A program made the translations under genes and the position numbers. From Flavobacterium sp. MedPE-SWcel (GTDB lineage Bacteria > Bacteroidota > Bacteroidia > Flavobacteriales > Flavobacteriaceae): DNA of 64,000 bases. Positions within the stretch are counted from its first letter, which is position 1, and each line of letters starts with the position of its first letter. The stretch is taken from assembly GCA_001874325.1 (NCBI GenBank), contig MPCW01000005.1:141244-205243 (forward strand). Reading direction: 5' to 3'. A model generated the notes under the pieces. The model did no database searches and was not told the origin of the DNA. It saw only the letters and a list, made by a program, of their open reading frames with translations. This document shows positions 27,680 through 37,445 of the stretch, piece after piece.

Positions 27680-28528
27680 ATGAAATATTACGTTATCATA
27701 CCCGCATATAACGAAGCTGCTTACATTAATGGTATGCTTCAGTCGCTTGCAAAGCAAACAATATTGCCTGCACAAGCCGTTGTGGTAAACGATAACTCTA
27801 ACGATGAGACTGCTATAATAGTAGAACAATTGTGTAATAAATATTCATGGTTAAAACTCGTTAATAAAACATCTAGTGCTGTACACATGCCAGGTAGTAA
27901 GGTAATACAGGCGTTTAGTACGGGTTATAACACTATAGATGAAGATTACGACATTATTGTAAAACTCGATGCTGATCTTATATTACCTCCTGATTATTTT
28001 GAAACAATAATTAATACTTTCAAAAAAGATAAAACCGTAGGTATGGTAGGCGGTTTTGCTTACATAGAACATAATGGAGATTGGGTACTCGAAAACTTAA
28101 CCGATAAAGATCATATTAGAGGTGCATTTAAAGCCTACAGAAAGGAATGCTTTTTACAAATAGGCAAACTAAAGCCCGCTATGGGTTGGGACACTGTAGA
28201 TGAATTACTTTCAAAATTTTATAATTGGAAAGTTATTACAATAGAAAGCCTTAAGGTAAAACACTTAAAGCCTACAGGTGCTAGCTATAATAAAGCTGCT
28301 CGATACAAACAAGGGGAATCTTTTTATACTTTAGGTTATGGATTAATCATCACAACTATTGCAGGGGCTAAACTTGCCCTACGTAAAAAGAAACCTCTTT
28401 TATTTATAGACTACATCAAGGGCTACCTTAAAGCCCAAAAAGAACAACGAGAATTACTTGTTACAAAAGAGCAAGCCTCCTTTATAAGAAGCTATCGCTG
28501 GAAGAAAATAAAGGCTAAACTATTTTAG
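27680..28528 (+). CDS. family 2 glycosyltransferase (GT-A fold)
   Basis: 282 residues beginning 'MKYYVIIPAYNEAAYI', the typical GT2 start; a TTG 24 nt upstream is less likely. The donor-binding part holds 'VVNDNSNDETAII' and the metal-binding D-x-D is 'KLDADLILP'. 'GWDTVDEL' corresponds to the acceptor/base (ED-like) region. Donor sugar and acceptor are unknown. No membrane helices are needed. It follows the methyltransferase gene in the same direction. Confidence 0.9.
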   Translation: MKYYVIIPAYNEAAYINGMLQSLAKQTILPAQAVVVNDNSNDETAIIVEQLCNKYSWLKLVNKTSSAVHMPGSKVIQAFSTGYNTIDEDYDIIVKLDADLILPPDYFETIINTFKKDKTVGMVGGFAYIEHNGDWVLENLTDKDHIRGAFKAYRKECFLQIGKLKPAMGWDTVDELLSKFYNWKVITIESLKVKHLKPTGASYNKAARYKQGESFYTLGYGLIITTIAGAKLALRKKKPLLFIDYIKGYLKAQKEQRELLVTKEQASFIRSYRWKKIKAKLF

Positions 28529-28604
28529 AGTAGTATTAAAAAACTATTAACTATTATTAAAAAGTGTCCATAATTCGGTACTTTAGCCGATATTTTAATT
28601 TTAG

Positions 28605-29345
28605 ATGATAAAAGCTTTACACCAGATAGGATCATACTTTCTTATGATAAAGGAAGTATTTAATAAACCTACCAAGTGGAAGGTTATGAAGCCGCTGATT
28701 TTTAAAGAAATAGATGATCTCATCATTGGTTCTTTAGGTATTGTTGCATTCATATCTTTCTTTATAGGAGGCGTTGTAGCTATACAAACCGCTCTTAACT
28801 TAACAAACCCACTTATACCAAAACAATTAATTGCATTTGCAACAAGACAATCGGTAATACTTGAATTTGCTCCTACATTTATTTCTATAATTATGGCAGG
28901 ACGTGCAGGATCGTATATTACATCTAGTATTGGTACAATGCGAGTAACGGAACAAATAGACGCTTTAGAGGTAATGGGAGTTAATGCTATCAACTACCTT
29001 GTATTCCCTAAATTAGTTGCTTTTACACTATACCCATTCGTCATAGCAATATCTATGTTTTTAGGTATACTAGGAGGTATTCTTGCAGGAGTTTATGGAG
29101 GGTTCATCAATATGGATCAGTTTATACAAGGTTTACAAACCGAATTTATACCTTTTCATGTTTTTTATGCATTTGCAAAAACATTCCTTTTCGGTATTAT
29201 TTTGGCAACAATTCCTTCTTTTCATGGATTTTACATGAAAGGTGGTGCACTACAAGTAGGTAAAGCTAGTACAACATCGTTTGTATGGACTAGTGTAGTC
29301 ATCATTCTTATCAATTATATTATAACCCAATTACTTTTGAGCTAA
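28605..29345 (+). CDS. MlaE-family ABC transporter permease
   Basis: 246 residues with about five or six membrane helices. MlaE features are 'EIDDLIIGSLGIVAFISFFIGGVVAIQ', split here as a polar start and a helix, plus 'MRVTEQIDALEVMGVN' and 'PSFHGFYMKGGALQVG'. With its ATPase it moves glycerophospholipids between inner and outer membrane. It overlaps the ATPase gene by one base. No MlaD/MCE substrate-binding gene follows in this window. Confidence 0.94.
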   Translation: MIKALHQIGSYFLMIKEVFNKPTKWKVMKPLIFKEIDDLIIGSLGIVAFISFFIGGVVAIQTALNLTNPLIPKQLIAFATRQSVILEFAPTFISIIMAGRAGSYITSSIGTMRVTEQIDALEVMGVNAINYLVFPKLVAFTLYPFVIAISMFLGILGGILAGVYGGFINMDQFIQGLQTEFIPFHVFYAFAKTFLFGIILATIPSFHGFYMKGGALQVGKASTTSFVWTSVVIILINYIITQLLLS

Positions 29346-30112
29346 TGATAGAAATAAAAAACATAGAAAAATCATTTGGAGATGCAAAAGTACTAAAGGG
29401 TATATCGGCTGTTTTTGAAACTGGTAAAACCAACCTCATCATTGGTCGAAGTGGATCGGGTAAAACCGTTATGCTAAAAACATTATTGGGTATTCATTCG
29501 CAAGACTCTGGTACTATTTCTTTTGATGGTAGGATTTATTCTCAACTAAACCCTGACGAAAAAAGAACATTACGTACAGAAATAGGAATGGTATTTCAAG
29601 GAAGTGCTCTTTTTGACTCTATGCCAGTAGAAGATAATGTTGCTTTCCCTTTGAAAATGTTTACAAATAAAAAAGATCCTGAAATTAAGGAAAGGGTAAA
29701 TGTAGTATTAGACAGAGTAAACCTTAAAGGAGCTAACAAGAAATTTCCAGGTGAACTATCAGGAGGTATGCAAAAAAGGGTTGCTATAGCAAGAGCTATA
29801 GTGAATAATCCTAAATATTTATTTTGTGATGAACCTAACTCTGGTCTTGACCCTGAAACATCTATTGTTATTGATGAACTAATTCGAGAAATTACTCGCG
29901 AATATAAAATAACAACTGTTATTAATACACACGATATGAACTCTGTATTACAAATAGGGGAGAAAATTGTGTTTCTTAAAGATGGTATTAAAGAATGGGA
30001 AGGTGATAACGAACAAATTTTAAAAACTGACAATCAGTCTACTGTTGAATTTGTTTATTCATCTGAATTATTTAAAAAAGTACGAGAAAGCCTTCTCTCT
30101 AGTGGTAACTAG
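29345..30112 (+). CDS. MlaF-type ABC transporter ATP-binding protein
   Basis: 255 residues with Walker A GRSGSGKT (about 34-41), signature 'LSGGMQKRVAIARAI', Walker B 'YLFCDEPNSGLDP' and a switch His in 'INTHDMNS'. It powers the MlaE permease encoded directly upstream (ATG overlaps the TAA). The 3' end lies in a 12-bp inverted repeat that includes the stop codon. Confidence 0.95.
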   Translation: MIEIKNIEKSFGDAKVLKGISAVFETGKTNLIIGRSGSGKTVMLKTLLGIHSQDSGTISFDGRIYSQLNPDEKRTLRTEIGMVFQGSALFDSMPVEDNVAFPLKMFTNKKDPEIKERVNVVLDRVNLKGANKKFPGELSGGMQKRVAIARAIVNNPKYLFCDEPNSGLDPETSIVIDELIREITREYKITTVINTHDMNSVLQIGEKIVFLKDGIKEWEGDNEQILKTDNQSTVEFVYSSELFKKVRESLLSSGN

Positions 30113-30119
30113 AGAGAAG
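30092..30119. terminator. 12-bp inverted repeat overlapping the mlaF-type stop codon
   Basis: CTTCTCTCTAGT and ACTAGAGAGAAG with a GGTA loop form a perfect stem that spans the TAG at 30110-30112. It lies between convergent genes. There is no T run on either side, so termination by it is uncertain. Confidence 0.45.
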
Positions 30120-30136
30120 TAATTTCTCTTATTATT

Positions 30137-33100
30137 TTACTTAGCTGGTCTTTGTAAATAAACCCAACCTGTTACTTTTTTACCCGCAGATAATGTCGCT
30201 ACATAAAAATAAGTTCCTGCTGGTAAATCTCCTTTATCACTCTGACCGTACCATTCATTTACATAATTTTGCTTCTCATATACCTGAAGTCCATATCTAT
30301 TAAATATCTGTAAATCTTGTACTCCTAAATTAGATAGATCAAAATATTGATTGTATTCATCACCATTAGGAGATATACCTCTTGGTATAATACATGCTGT
30401 ATTCTCCACCATTATAACTGCTACTACACTACAGCCATCAAGGTTAGTTACTGTAACAGCATACTCTCCTCCTTCAAGGTTTGTAATTACGGCCTCTTCT
30501 CCTGTATAACTATAACCTGAAGGCCCAGACCATTCAAAGTTATATCCTTGTAATTCATCAATATTCACTATTGATAATACATATTCAAAGTTCTCACATC
30601 CCGCTTCAAGTTCTACATCAAAACCTGTTGTATTTGGCGTTACATTTGCTTCTAAAGGTGTTTCACACCCATTATTGTCAACTATTACTTGATATACTCC
30701 TGTTTCAAAAAGTTCAACACTTGCACTTGTAACATCTAGTAGTAATTCATCTTCATAATACCATTCAAAATCAACATCGTTAACATTAAAGTTCTCGGGC
30801 GCTACAGTTAACACAGTACTTTGCCCTTCGCATAAAGCAGTGTTACCTTGTATATTAAAATCAGGAGATGCATTAACTACTACCCCTACTGTACCTAATG
30901 GAGAGGTACAACCATTTATTGTTGCAGTAACTCCATACACTCCTGTGGCATTTGGACTTGCTCCTACTATAATTGGGTTTACTTCTATAGATTCAAACCC
31001 ATTAGGGCCTACCCAAAAGTAGGATGCTCCCTCAACTGGAGTAACTGATAATTCTATATTTTCACCTTCGCAAATAGCTTCTACATCATGAATTGTTGGT
31101 GCATCAGGTGTGTCGTTAAATGTTAGTGTTACAAGAGCTTCATCAGAAGAATCACACAATCCAGTTACTACATACTTAAAGTTATATGTCCCTGCAGATA
31201 AACCATCTGTATTTAACACTCCATCTACAAGTGCTCCACTAGCATCAACATCTTCCCACACTCCCCCATCATCATGAGGTGTTGTTAAATAAGTAGAAAG
31301 ACTGACTGTTAATCCTTCATTACATAAAACACTATCGTTATCATCTCCTGCATTAGGTAATACATTAGGCGCTACTATATACTCTAATACTTGATTCATA
31401 CATGAACTGTCATTATCTGTTGTTATACTAACATAATAAGTATCAGAATCTATTTCAGAATTAAATACAGGAAATTCAAGACTATTCGTTATGCTAAGTA
31501 TCGTTGTAGGATCTGAAGCTGCATACCATTCATAATTAAGGAATGATAAAGGTTGTACAGAAAGAGAACTATCTTCTTCCTCACAAAAACCAAACGCTGA
31601 AATAGTAATAGGATCTACAGCGCCTATATTAAACTGAGCATTAATTATATTCTCACAATCATCTATAACCTGAAAATTATAGTATGCAGGCTCTATACCT
31701 GAAAATATATTTGAATTTCCATTATCAATAACAAAAGGTTCTCCATCTTTAGAGGTAATCTTATAAGTAAACGGGTCTATACCCTCTACTTCCACAGCTA
31801 CCTCTGTAAGTCCTCCTGCACAAGGAAAACTATAAACATTTGTTATAACAGGTGCTCCTGTAAAAGTGAACTCGTTTATGACAGAAAAACAGAAATTATT
31901 AGCACTAGTACCATTAGAATAGGTATAAAAAGCTTTTACTATACGAAAATCACCCACATATGAATAAAATGGCTGTTCATCTAATGGAAGGTTTAAATTA
32001 ATAAAATCAGAGTTATCATTATCTGGCAAACCCGATGTATAAGCCTCACCTGTTAAAGGATCTCCCCATGTTTCTGTTACTTCATCATAACGTTGCAACC
32101 AAAATGATTTTATATAATTTCCATTACTTAAATGTTCTATATCTAGTTGAAAAGAGCCACAATAAGGTATAACTTCTACTTCATTAGTCTGAATAGTATA
32201 ACCCTCAACATCTACGGGTTCAACATGTATAAAATCACACTCATTTGTTATAGTAAATTCATAATCTCCTTCTGGTAAAGAATTGATATAAAGATCACCA
32301 TTACTGATTGAAATATTAGCTGATACATCAACAGGATAAGTAGCACTATATTCAGCTGGCCCATCTGTTATAAATACAGTCTCAAAATCAGCTCCTATAT
32401 CTAGTATTCGTATAGAACCAGAACCTATCTCACAACCTGGACGTTGCAATACTGTTATATCAAATTCACCATCAGTAATCTCTACTTCTATTTCAGAGGT
32501 ATACTCATCTCCGCAAGAATCTTCTATTACAAATACATAATCACCCAAAGGTAAATTAGGCATATTAAAAACACCATCCCCATCAACAAACTCTATTACA
32601 TCATCAGGAAGTGGTTCGCCATATGTTGCTGGAGCACTCGTTATGATTATTGATGTTATTTCTCTAGCAGGGACTTCTATATCTACCGTTCCTACTCCTG
32701 TACCGCATACCCCTAAAATGGCTATTAAAGGCTGTAATTCTGGTTCAAACAACTCAAATTCACCCGTATAACTACTCCCGCACGCGTCAGTAACAGTTAG
32801 AGTATATGCTCCAAGTGGTAAAGGGTTACTTGATGAATATACTGCTTCTCCTGAAAAATTAGGGTGGTTGCTATTATAAGCTGAGGGATCAAAACCATCA
32901 GGGCTAGAATCGAAGTTAATTACTATTGGACCTACATAGTTTATAGGCTCTATAGTAAGTGCATTACCCTCACATCCATCATAATTCATATTATTATAGA
33001 ACTCTGTTCTTTGGTTAACTATATTATTCTCTCTTGTAAAAATATTACCACAAGCGTCTGTAATTACAAGGTCATAATAATATTCTTGGTCATTATAAAA

Positions 33101-33916
33101 GGGAATAGTCGTATATACAGGATTTGGTCCTTCTAAACTACCGCTAGCTACAGTTTCAGTAATAACTGATGGAGTACCTCCTCCTGGAGGGTATACTGTA
33201 TATTCAAAATTAAGTGGCCAAAAAATATTATAACCATTTACAGCAACATCATACGCATTTCCAAGTGTAATTGTATTACAACTAGGTAAAATACCATCCG
33301 CTGTAAACAATACATTACTTATATTAATATCAGTATTATCTTGTATTATTTGTACTGTAACAACCACAGCTTCTCCACAATCATCATAAACCCTAATAGT
33401 ATATAATCCTAATGGTAAATTGTTAAAAACATTTGAGGCTTGTTGAGGCACTGTTATAGGTCCTGACAATATTTCGTAAGATACTGCACTACCTGTAAGC
33501 ACATTAACCGTAATCACTCCATCATCTCCACATTTTACTTTTGTAGGTGTAAGAGTGTAAGTAAGCGGCTGTACTTGATTAACAATCGTTGCATTGGCAG
33601 AACTCGTATTAGAAAGTGCTCCTAATGACTGTGTAGCTATCACAAGATATTCGCCAGCAGAAAGCCCCGTTACCGTATTTGTAGTTACTGTTGTTAAGGG
33701 TGTAGTAGTATCTGGTAATAAGTATACCGAATAATCTATTGATGCTTCAGGATCGTTATCTACAACAGTAAATGTTAATGTACCATTCCCTAAGCAGGTT
33801 TGCGGTGTAGGTGTAACTATAAGGGTGAAATCGTCTAACTGCCCATAAGACAGCACTGTGAATAGTAGAAACATCAAAATTGATATTCCTTTTTTAGTTG
33901 GTAGGTAATTAGTCAT
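30137..33916 (-). CDS. large T9SS type B cargo protein with repeated beta-domains
   Basis: 1259 residues. A signal peptide ends near residue 25 (VLSYGQ). The body is a chain of beta-rich domains with recurring pairs such as 'LGAYTLTVTDACG', 'LPLGDYVFVIEDSCG' and 'LPEGDYEFTITNECD', each a Gly-x-Tyr strand followed by Cys-Gly, then Ig-like segments. The last ~80 residues, starting 'RGISPNGDEYNQYFDLSN' and ending 'GWVYLQRPAK', are the gliding-motility type B C-terminal signal used by the type IX secretion system. It is expected to be secreted and surface-held, perhaps as an adhesin. A shorter paralogue lies at 60399. Confidence 0.93.
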   Translation of the reverse strand: MTNYLPTKKGISILMFLLFTVLSYGQLDDFTLIVTPTPQTCLGNGTLTFTVVDNDPEASIDYSVYLLPDTTTPLTTVTTNTVTGLSAGEYLVIATQSLGALSNTSSANATIVNQVQPLTYTLTPTKVKCGDDGVITVNVLTGSAVSYEILSGPITVPQQASNVFNNLPLGLYTIRVYDDCGEAVVVTVQIIQDNTDINISNVLFTADGILPSCNTITLGNAYDVAVNGYNIFWPLNFEYTVYPPGGGTPSVITETVASGSLEGPNPVYTTIPFYNDQEYYYDLVITDACGNIFTRENNIVNQRTEFYNNMNYDGCEGNALTIEPINYVGPIVINFDSSPDGFDPSAYNSNHPNFSGEAVYSSSNPLPLGAYTLTVTDACGSSYTGEFELFEPELQPLIAILGVCGTGVGTVDIEVPAREITSIIITSAPATYGEPLPDDVIEFVDGDGVFNMPNLPLGDYVFVIEDSCGDEYTSEIEVEITDGEFDITVLQRPGCEIGSGSIRILDIGADFETVFITDGPAEYSATYPVDVSANISISNGDLYINSLPEGDYEFTITNECDFIHVEPVDVEGYTIQTNEVEVIPYCGSFQLDIEHLSNGNYIKSFWLQRYDEVTETWGDPLTGEAYTSGLPDNDNSDFINLNLPLDEQPFYSYVGDFRIVKAFYTYSNGTSANNFCFSVINEFTFTGAPVITNVYSFPCAGGLTEVAVEVEGIDPFTYKITSKDGEPFVIDNGNSNIFSGIEPAYYNFQVIDDCENIINAQFNIGAVDPITISAFGFCEEEDSSLSVQPLSFLNYEWYAASDPTTILSITNSLEFPVFNSEIDSDTYYVSITTDNDSSCMNQVLEYIVAPNVLPNAGDDNDSVLCNEGLTVSLSTYLTTPHDDGGVWEDVDASGALVDGVLNTDGLSAGTYNFKYVVTGLCDSSDEALVTLTFNDTPDAPTIHDVEAICEGENIELSVTPVEGASYFWVGPNGFESIEVNPIIVGASPNATGVYGVTATINGCTSPLGTVGVVVNASPDFNIQGNTALCEGQSTVLTVAPENFNVNDVDFEWYYEDELLLDVTSASVELFETGVYQVIVDNNGCETPLEANVTPNTTGFDVELEAGCENFEYVLSIVNIDELQGYNFEWSGPSGYSYTGEEAVITNLEGGEYAVTVTNLDGCSVVAVIMVENTACIIPRGISPNGDEYNQYFDLSNLGVQDLQIFNRYGLQVYEKQNYVNEWYGQSDKGDLPAGTYFYVATLSAGKKVTGWVYLQRPAK

Positions 33917-33935
33917 AATTTTGTTTTGGATCTAA

Positions 33936-33943
33936 CAAAGATA
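33936..33943 (-). promoter_or_regulatory. -7 promoter element (TATCTTTG) for the 1259-aa T9SS protein
   Basis: On the minus strand TATCTTTG fits TAnnTTTG and lies 19 nt before the ATG at 33916. Confidence 0.6.
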
Positions 33944-34033
33944 AATATTATTCTAACGAGTAATATATCTCTACTAATCTAACAAAACATTTCAACAAGG
34001 CTAAACCCTACCTTACAATTCAGATTTTTTGTA

Positions 34034-35095
34034 TTACATCTTAGGAATAATTCCTACAAACTTTTTTATATCCTGCTCTTTATCTTTAGGATAGATTAAG
34101 AGTACATCACTTCTATCTACAATAATAAAGTTATCAAGCCCTTCTACTACTACTGTTTTATCTTTATCTGTACGGATAATGTTATTACTAGCATCCTCTA
34201 TTAATACTTTTGCATTAACAACAGCATTGTTGTTTTCGTCTTTCTCTAATTTATCATGAAGTGACCCCCAAGTACCTAAATCATTCCAGTCGAAAGTAGC
34301 TGGTAATACATATACATTATCTGCATTTTCCATTACAGCATAATCTATAGATATATTTTCTGACTTAACATAATTTTCATCTATAAACTCTTTTTCTCCC
34401 TCTGCGTTATAGGTATCATATCCACTTTCAAACAGTGAATACATTACAGGCTGAAAGTTTTTGAAAGCAGTATCTATCGATTTCACACTCCAAATAAAAA
34501 TACCTGCATTCCATAAAAAATTACCACTGCTCAAAAAAGTTTTAGCCGTTTCATAGTCTGGCTTCTCTCTAAACTGAGATACTTTTTTTATTTCTTTATT
34601 ATCAGCTTTATTATACTCTATATACCCATATCCTGTGTTAGGAAATGTAGGTTGTATACCCAGCGTCATTAATACATTCTCTTTCTCTGCACAGTCAAAA
34701 GAAAGTTTCAGGTTATTTATAAAAGCAGCTTCATGTTCTATCCAATGATCACTAGGAGCAACCACCATAACGGCATTAGGATTCTTTTTCTTTATTTTTA
34801 GTGACGCATATAATATGCAAGGTGCCGTATTACGCATAGCGGGTTCTAACACTACTTGTTCTTGTTTTACCTGTGGTAATTGCTCTAAAACAAGATCATT
34901 ATATATCTCGTTTGTAAGAATAAGTATATTTTCATGTGGTATTATTTTAGATAATCTACCAAAGGTTTTCTGGATAAGAGTTTCTCCAGTACCTAACATG
35001 TCATGAAATTGTTTAGGGAATTGTGCGGTACTTACAGGCCAAAACCTAGAACCTACACCACCTGCCATTATTACTGCGTAGTAATTATTATTCAT
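34034..35095 (-). CDS. manC: mannose-1-phosphate guanylyltransferase
   Basis: 353 residues. Nucleotidyltransferase start 'YYAVIMAGGVGSRFWPVS' with the signature GGxGSR-x-WP, substrate loop 'FPNTGYGYIE', then 'FREKPD' and 'NAGIFIWS'. It makes GDP-mannose from GTP and mannose-1-phosphate for glycan synthesis. It lacks the C-terminal isomerase domain of bifunctional ManC, as is usual in flavobacteria. Last gene of a minus-strand run, 76 nt after sprT. Confidence 0.95.
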   Translation of the reverse strand: MNNNYYAVIMAGGVGSRFWPVSTAQFPKQFHDMLGTGETLIQKTFGRLSKIIPHENILILTNEIYNDLVLEQLPQVKQEQVVLEPAMRNTAPCILYASLKIKKKNPNAVMVVAPSDHWIEHEAAFINNLKLSFDCAEKENVLMTLGIQPTFPNTGYGYIEYNKADNKEIKKVSQFREKPDYETAKTFLSSGNFLWNAGIFIWSVKSIDTAFKNFQPVMYSLFESGYDTYNAEGEKEFIDENYVKSENISIDYAVMENADNVYVLPATFDWNDLGTWGSLHDKLEKDENNNAVVNAKVLIEDASNNIIRTDKDKTVVVEGLDNFIIVDRSDVLLIYPKDKEQDIKKFVGIIPKM

Positions 35096-35171
35096 CGCTT
35101 AGTCATTATATATTTTAGTAAAGATTTACAAGCTTATTCGGGTAAAATAAAGTTTATATTCTTTAGGGTAA

Positions 35172-35768
35172 TCATGGTAATAGCTCTACCTCTGCATTAG
35201 GGCTAAACAAATATACTTTTCCCGTACTAACCTCCAGACATTCAAATCGTTTTACACGTTGTGCTCCTTTTCTAAAAATCTTTCCGTTATGAATCCGAAA
35301 ACTACTACCATAGGGAATCTCAAAGATATAATTCTTTTCGGACTTTTCATCAAATTGCTTCAACGCAATAGACAATGTAGCATCGGTATCACTACTAGCT
35401 CTTGGGTTTTTAAAATGTCTTGCTAGTAATGGCAATAAGTGATTTGGGAAAATTTCTGGTCGTATAAACGGTACCATTAATAGCTGAAATGTCGATTTCC
35501 ATTCTTGCCCGTGTGGTTTTATATTACGCCCGTATTTTTCAAATGTTACCAAGTGAGCTATTTCATGTACCAATGTAATTAGGAAACGATATTTATTAAG
35601 ATTAGCATTCACTGTTATTTGATGATACCCTCGTGAATCCCTTCTATAATCACCATGCCTTGTGACACGCTCACTTACTATCTTTAAATTCACACCGTAT
35701 AACTTGATGAGTTCAAAAACAGGATCAATAGCGTGTTCTGGTAAGTAAGGTGTAATAATATCTTTCAC
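35172..35768 (-). CDS. SprT-like zinc metalloprotease-domain protein
   Basis: 198 residues. The zinc motif HEIAH sits in 'TLVHEIAHLVTFEKYG', with a later 'PHGQEWKS' as the third ligand region, matching the SprT-like family. Relatives include eukaryotic Spartan, which degrades DNA-protein crosslinks; the bacterial role is unproven. It lies 15 nt downstream of the SDR gene and upstream of manC, the usual flavobacterial order. Confidence 0.9.
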   Translation of the reverse strand: MKDIITPYLPEHAIDPVFELIKLYGVNLKIVSERVTRHGDYRRDSRGYHQITVNANLNKYRFLITLVHEIAHLVTFEKYGRNIKPHGQEWKSTFQLLMVPFIRPEIFPNHLLPLLARHFKNPRASSDTDATLSIALKQFDEKSEKNYIFEIPYGSSFRIHNGKIFRKGAQRVKRFECLEVSTGKVYLFSPNAEVELLP

Positions 35769-35783
35769 TATATGGTCATTCTC

Positions 35784-36461
35784 TTATGGAGTACTCGACG
35801 ATACTTGTAATACTTTCCCGTTATAAAATTTATTTCCTGTAAGTGAAAAATTGCAAATATAATCAGCCATGTCTTTTGCAGAAAGTGGCGCATCATAACC
35901 TGGAAAAGCTTCTTGTAACATTTCTGTATTCACCGCTCCTAACGCTAGTACATTAAAGGCTATACCCTTCTCTTTGTATTCTTCCGCTAAAAGCTCTGAC
36001 AGCGTAATTACAGCCCCTTTACTAGAACTATATGCTGACAACCCTGCAAACTTCATAGAGCCTTGTATACCACCCATACTACTTATGGTTACTACATGAC
36101 TACCCGATTCCATATAAGGCAATACAATACGGTTTAGCGCTGCAACACCAAATACATTAACTTTATATATATATTCAAAATCGGTAGCAGTTATTTCTTC
36201 AAATGGTTTTAATAGTAAAGCTCCTGCATTATGCAACAACACATCTACTTTATTCCATGTAGTGTCTATAAAATTGCTTACTTCCTCTAAATTTGTTGCA
36301 GCAGCAATATCTATCGACAAACAAGAAATGTTTTTATGCTGTTTTAACGCTTCTGGAATTCTTCGAGATAGTGCTAAAACTTGATGTCCTTCATTTGCAA
36401 ATTGCAATGCCATCTCATAACCTATACCTCTACTTGTTCCTGTAATTATTATATTCTTCAT
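35784..36461 (-). CDS. SDR-family NAD(P)-dependent oxidoreductase
   Basis: 225 residues. Cofactor loop TGTSRGIGYE near the start, 'LLHNAGALLL' (NAG motif), catalytic Ser in 'VVTISSMGG' and the Y-x-x-x-K site in 'AYSSSKGAVI'. Classical SDR with all catalytic residues; substrate unknown. Its ATG overlaps the stop of the M28 peptidase gene by one base (TAATG), so the two are translationally coupled. Confidence 0.93.
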   Translation of the reverse strand: MKNIIITGTSRGIGYEMALQFANEGHQVLALSRRIPEALKQHKNISCLSIDIAAATNLEEVSNFIDTTWNKVDVLLHNAGALLLKPFEEITATDFEYIYKVNVFGVAALNRIVLPYMESGSHVVTISSMGGIQGSMKFAGLSAYSSSKGAVITLSELLAEEYKEKGIAFNVLALGAVNTEMLQEAFPGYDAPLSAKDMADYICNFSLTGNKFYNGKVLQVSSSTP

Positions 36462-37408
36462 TATTTTTTAAGAACTATTTCTTGTGTTTTTGCATTTACC
36501 ATTTTTGTAACTACAGGCAACATTGTTTGCATAAACGTTGCCATATGAGCAGTATCCATTTCTTCAAACTCATCATCTACATGATGGTAGTATTTAAATG
36601 TTTCCATACCTGTTGTAGATATTGTATGTGCTGGAACATTAAACTCTAAATAAAACGGGTAATTATCAGATGCTCTAAAAAGATGATATTTCACAGCAAA
36701 GTCAGTATAACCAATCATTTCTTTACCTGCATATTCATTCATTTTATTAGCAACGTTAGATCGACTATATCCTGTAACAAAAGCTTCAATATCCATTTGC
36801 AAAGGCACTCCAATCATTTCAAAATTCAACATCATGTAAATATTGAAATTATCCTTCTTTAATTTACTTGCAAGGTCATAGCTACCTAGTAATCCTTTCT
36901 CTTCTGCCGAGAAAAAGCAAAATAGTATACTACGTTTGTTTGATTTTGTTTCAGCAAAATACTGTACCAATTCTGTTACAGCTGTAGTACCCGATGCATT
37001 ATCATCTGCTCCGTTATATATAACATCACCATCCATTTTTTTAGCCATACCAATATGGTCATAATGCGCTCCAATAACTACATATTCATTTTTAAGCACA
37101 GGATCATTCCCCTCAAGATACCCTACAATATTATAAGCAGGCTTATCATAGTTAGATATTGTATCTCTATACGTTTCAAAATATGGTTTAATATTATTTT
37201 CTGTAAAAACACCTTCTAAAAACTGAGCTGCTTTCTCTATCCCTTCACTCCCACTATCACGCCCTTCAAGTGCATCTGACGATAAAAACTGTAATGTCTC
37301 AGCGATATGATTTTCACTTATAACATAAGTTTCTTGTTTTGATGTTTGAGCTATTGATGTAACAGTGCTTCCTAAAGTTAAAAGCGTAATTAGCAGTCTT
37401 TTTTTCAT
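36461..37408 (-). CDS. secreted M28-family zinc aminopeptidase
   Basis: 315 residues with a signal peptide ending near residue 20 (VTSIAQ). The M28 zinc ligands are visible in 'GAHYDHIG', 'GADDNASGT' and 'FSAEEKGLLGS'. An additional ligand is expected near 'LFRASDNYPF' and the final His in 'TTGMETFKYYHH'. Probably a periplasmic or secreted aminopeptidase. It starts 37 nt after alkB and may be cotranscribed with the LRR and alkB genes upstream. Confidence 0.93.
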   Translation of the reverse strand: MKKRLLITLLTLGSTVTSIAQTSKQETYVISENHIAETLQFLSSDALEGRDSGSEGIEKAAQFLEGVFTENNIKPYFETYRDTISNYDKPAYNIVGYLEGNDPVLKNEYVVIGAHYDHIGMAKKMDGDVIYNGADDNASGTTAVTELVQYFAETKSNKRSILFCFFSAEEKGLLGSYDLASKLKKDNFNIYMMLNFEMIGVPLQMDIEAFVTGYSRSNVANKMNEYAGKEMIGYTDFAVKYHLFRASDNYPFYLEFNVPAHTISTTGMETFKYYHHVDDEFEEMDTAHMATFMQTMLPVVTKMVNAKTQEIVLKK

Positions 37409-37445
37409 ATTGTTTGTTTTGTTTAGCTAAAATAATAAAATAAAA

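Noticed and set aside
27656..27682. TTG start at 27656 for the glycosyltransferase
   Set aside because: MKYYVIIPAYNE from the ATG at 27680 is the family-typical N-terminus.
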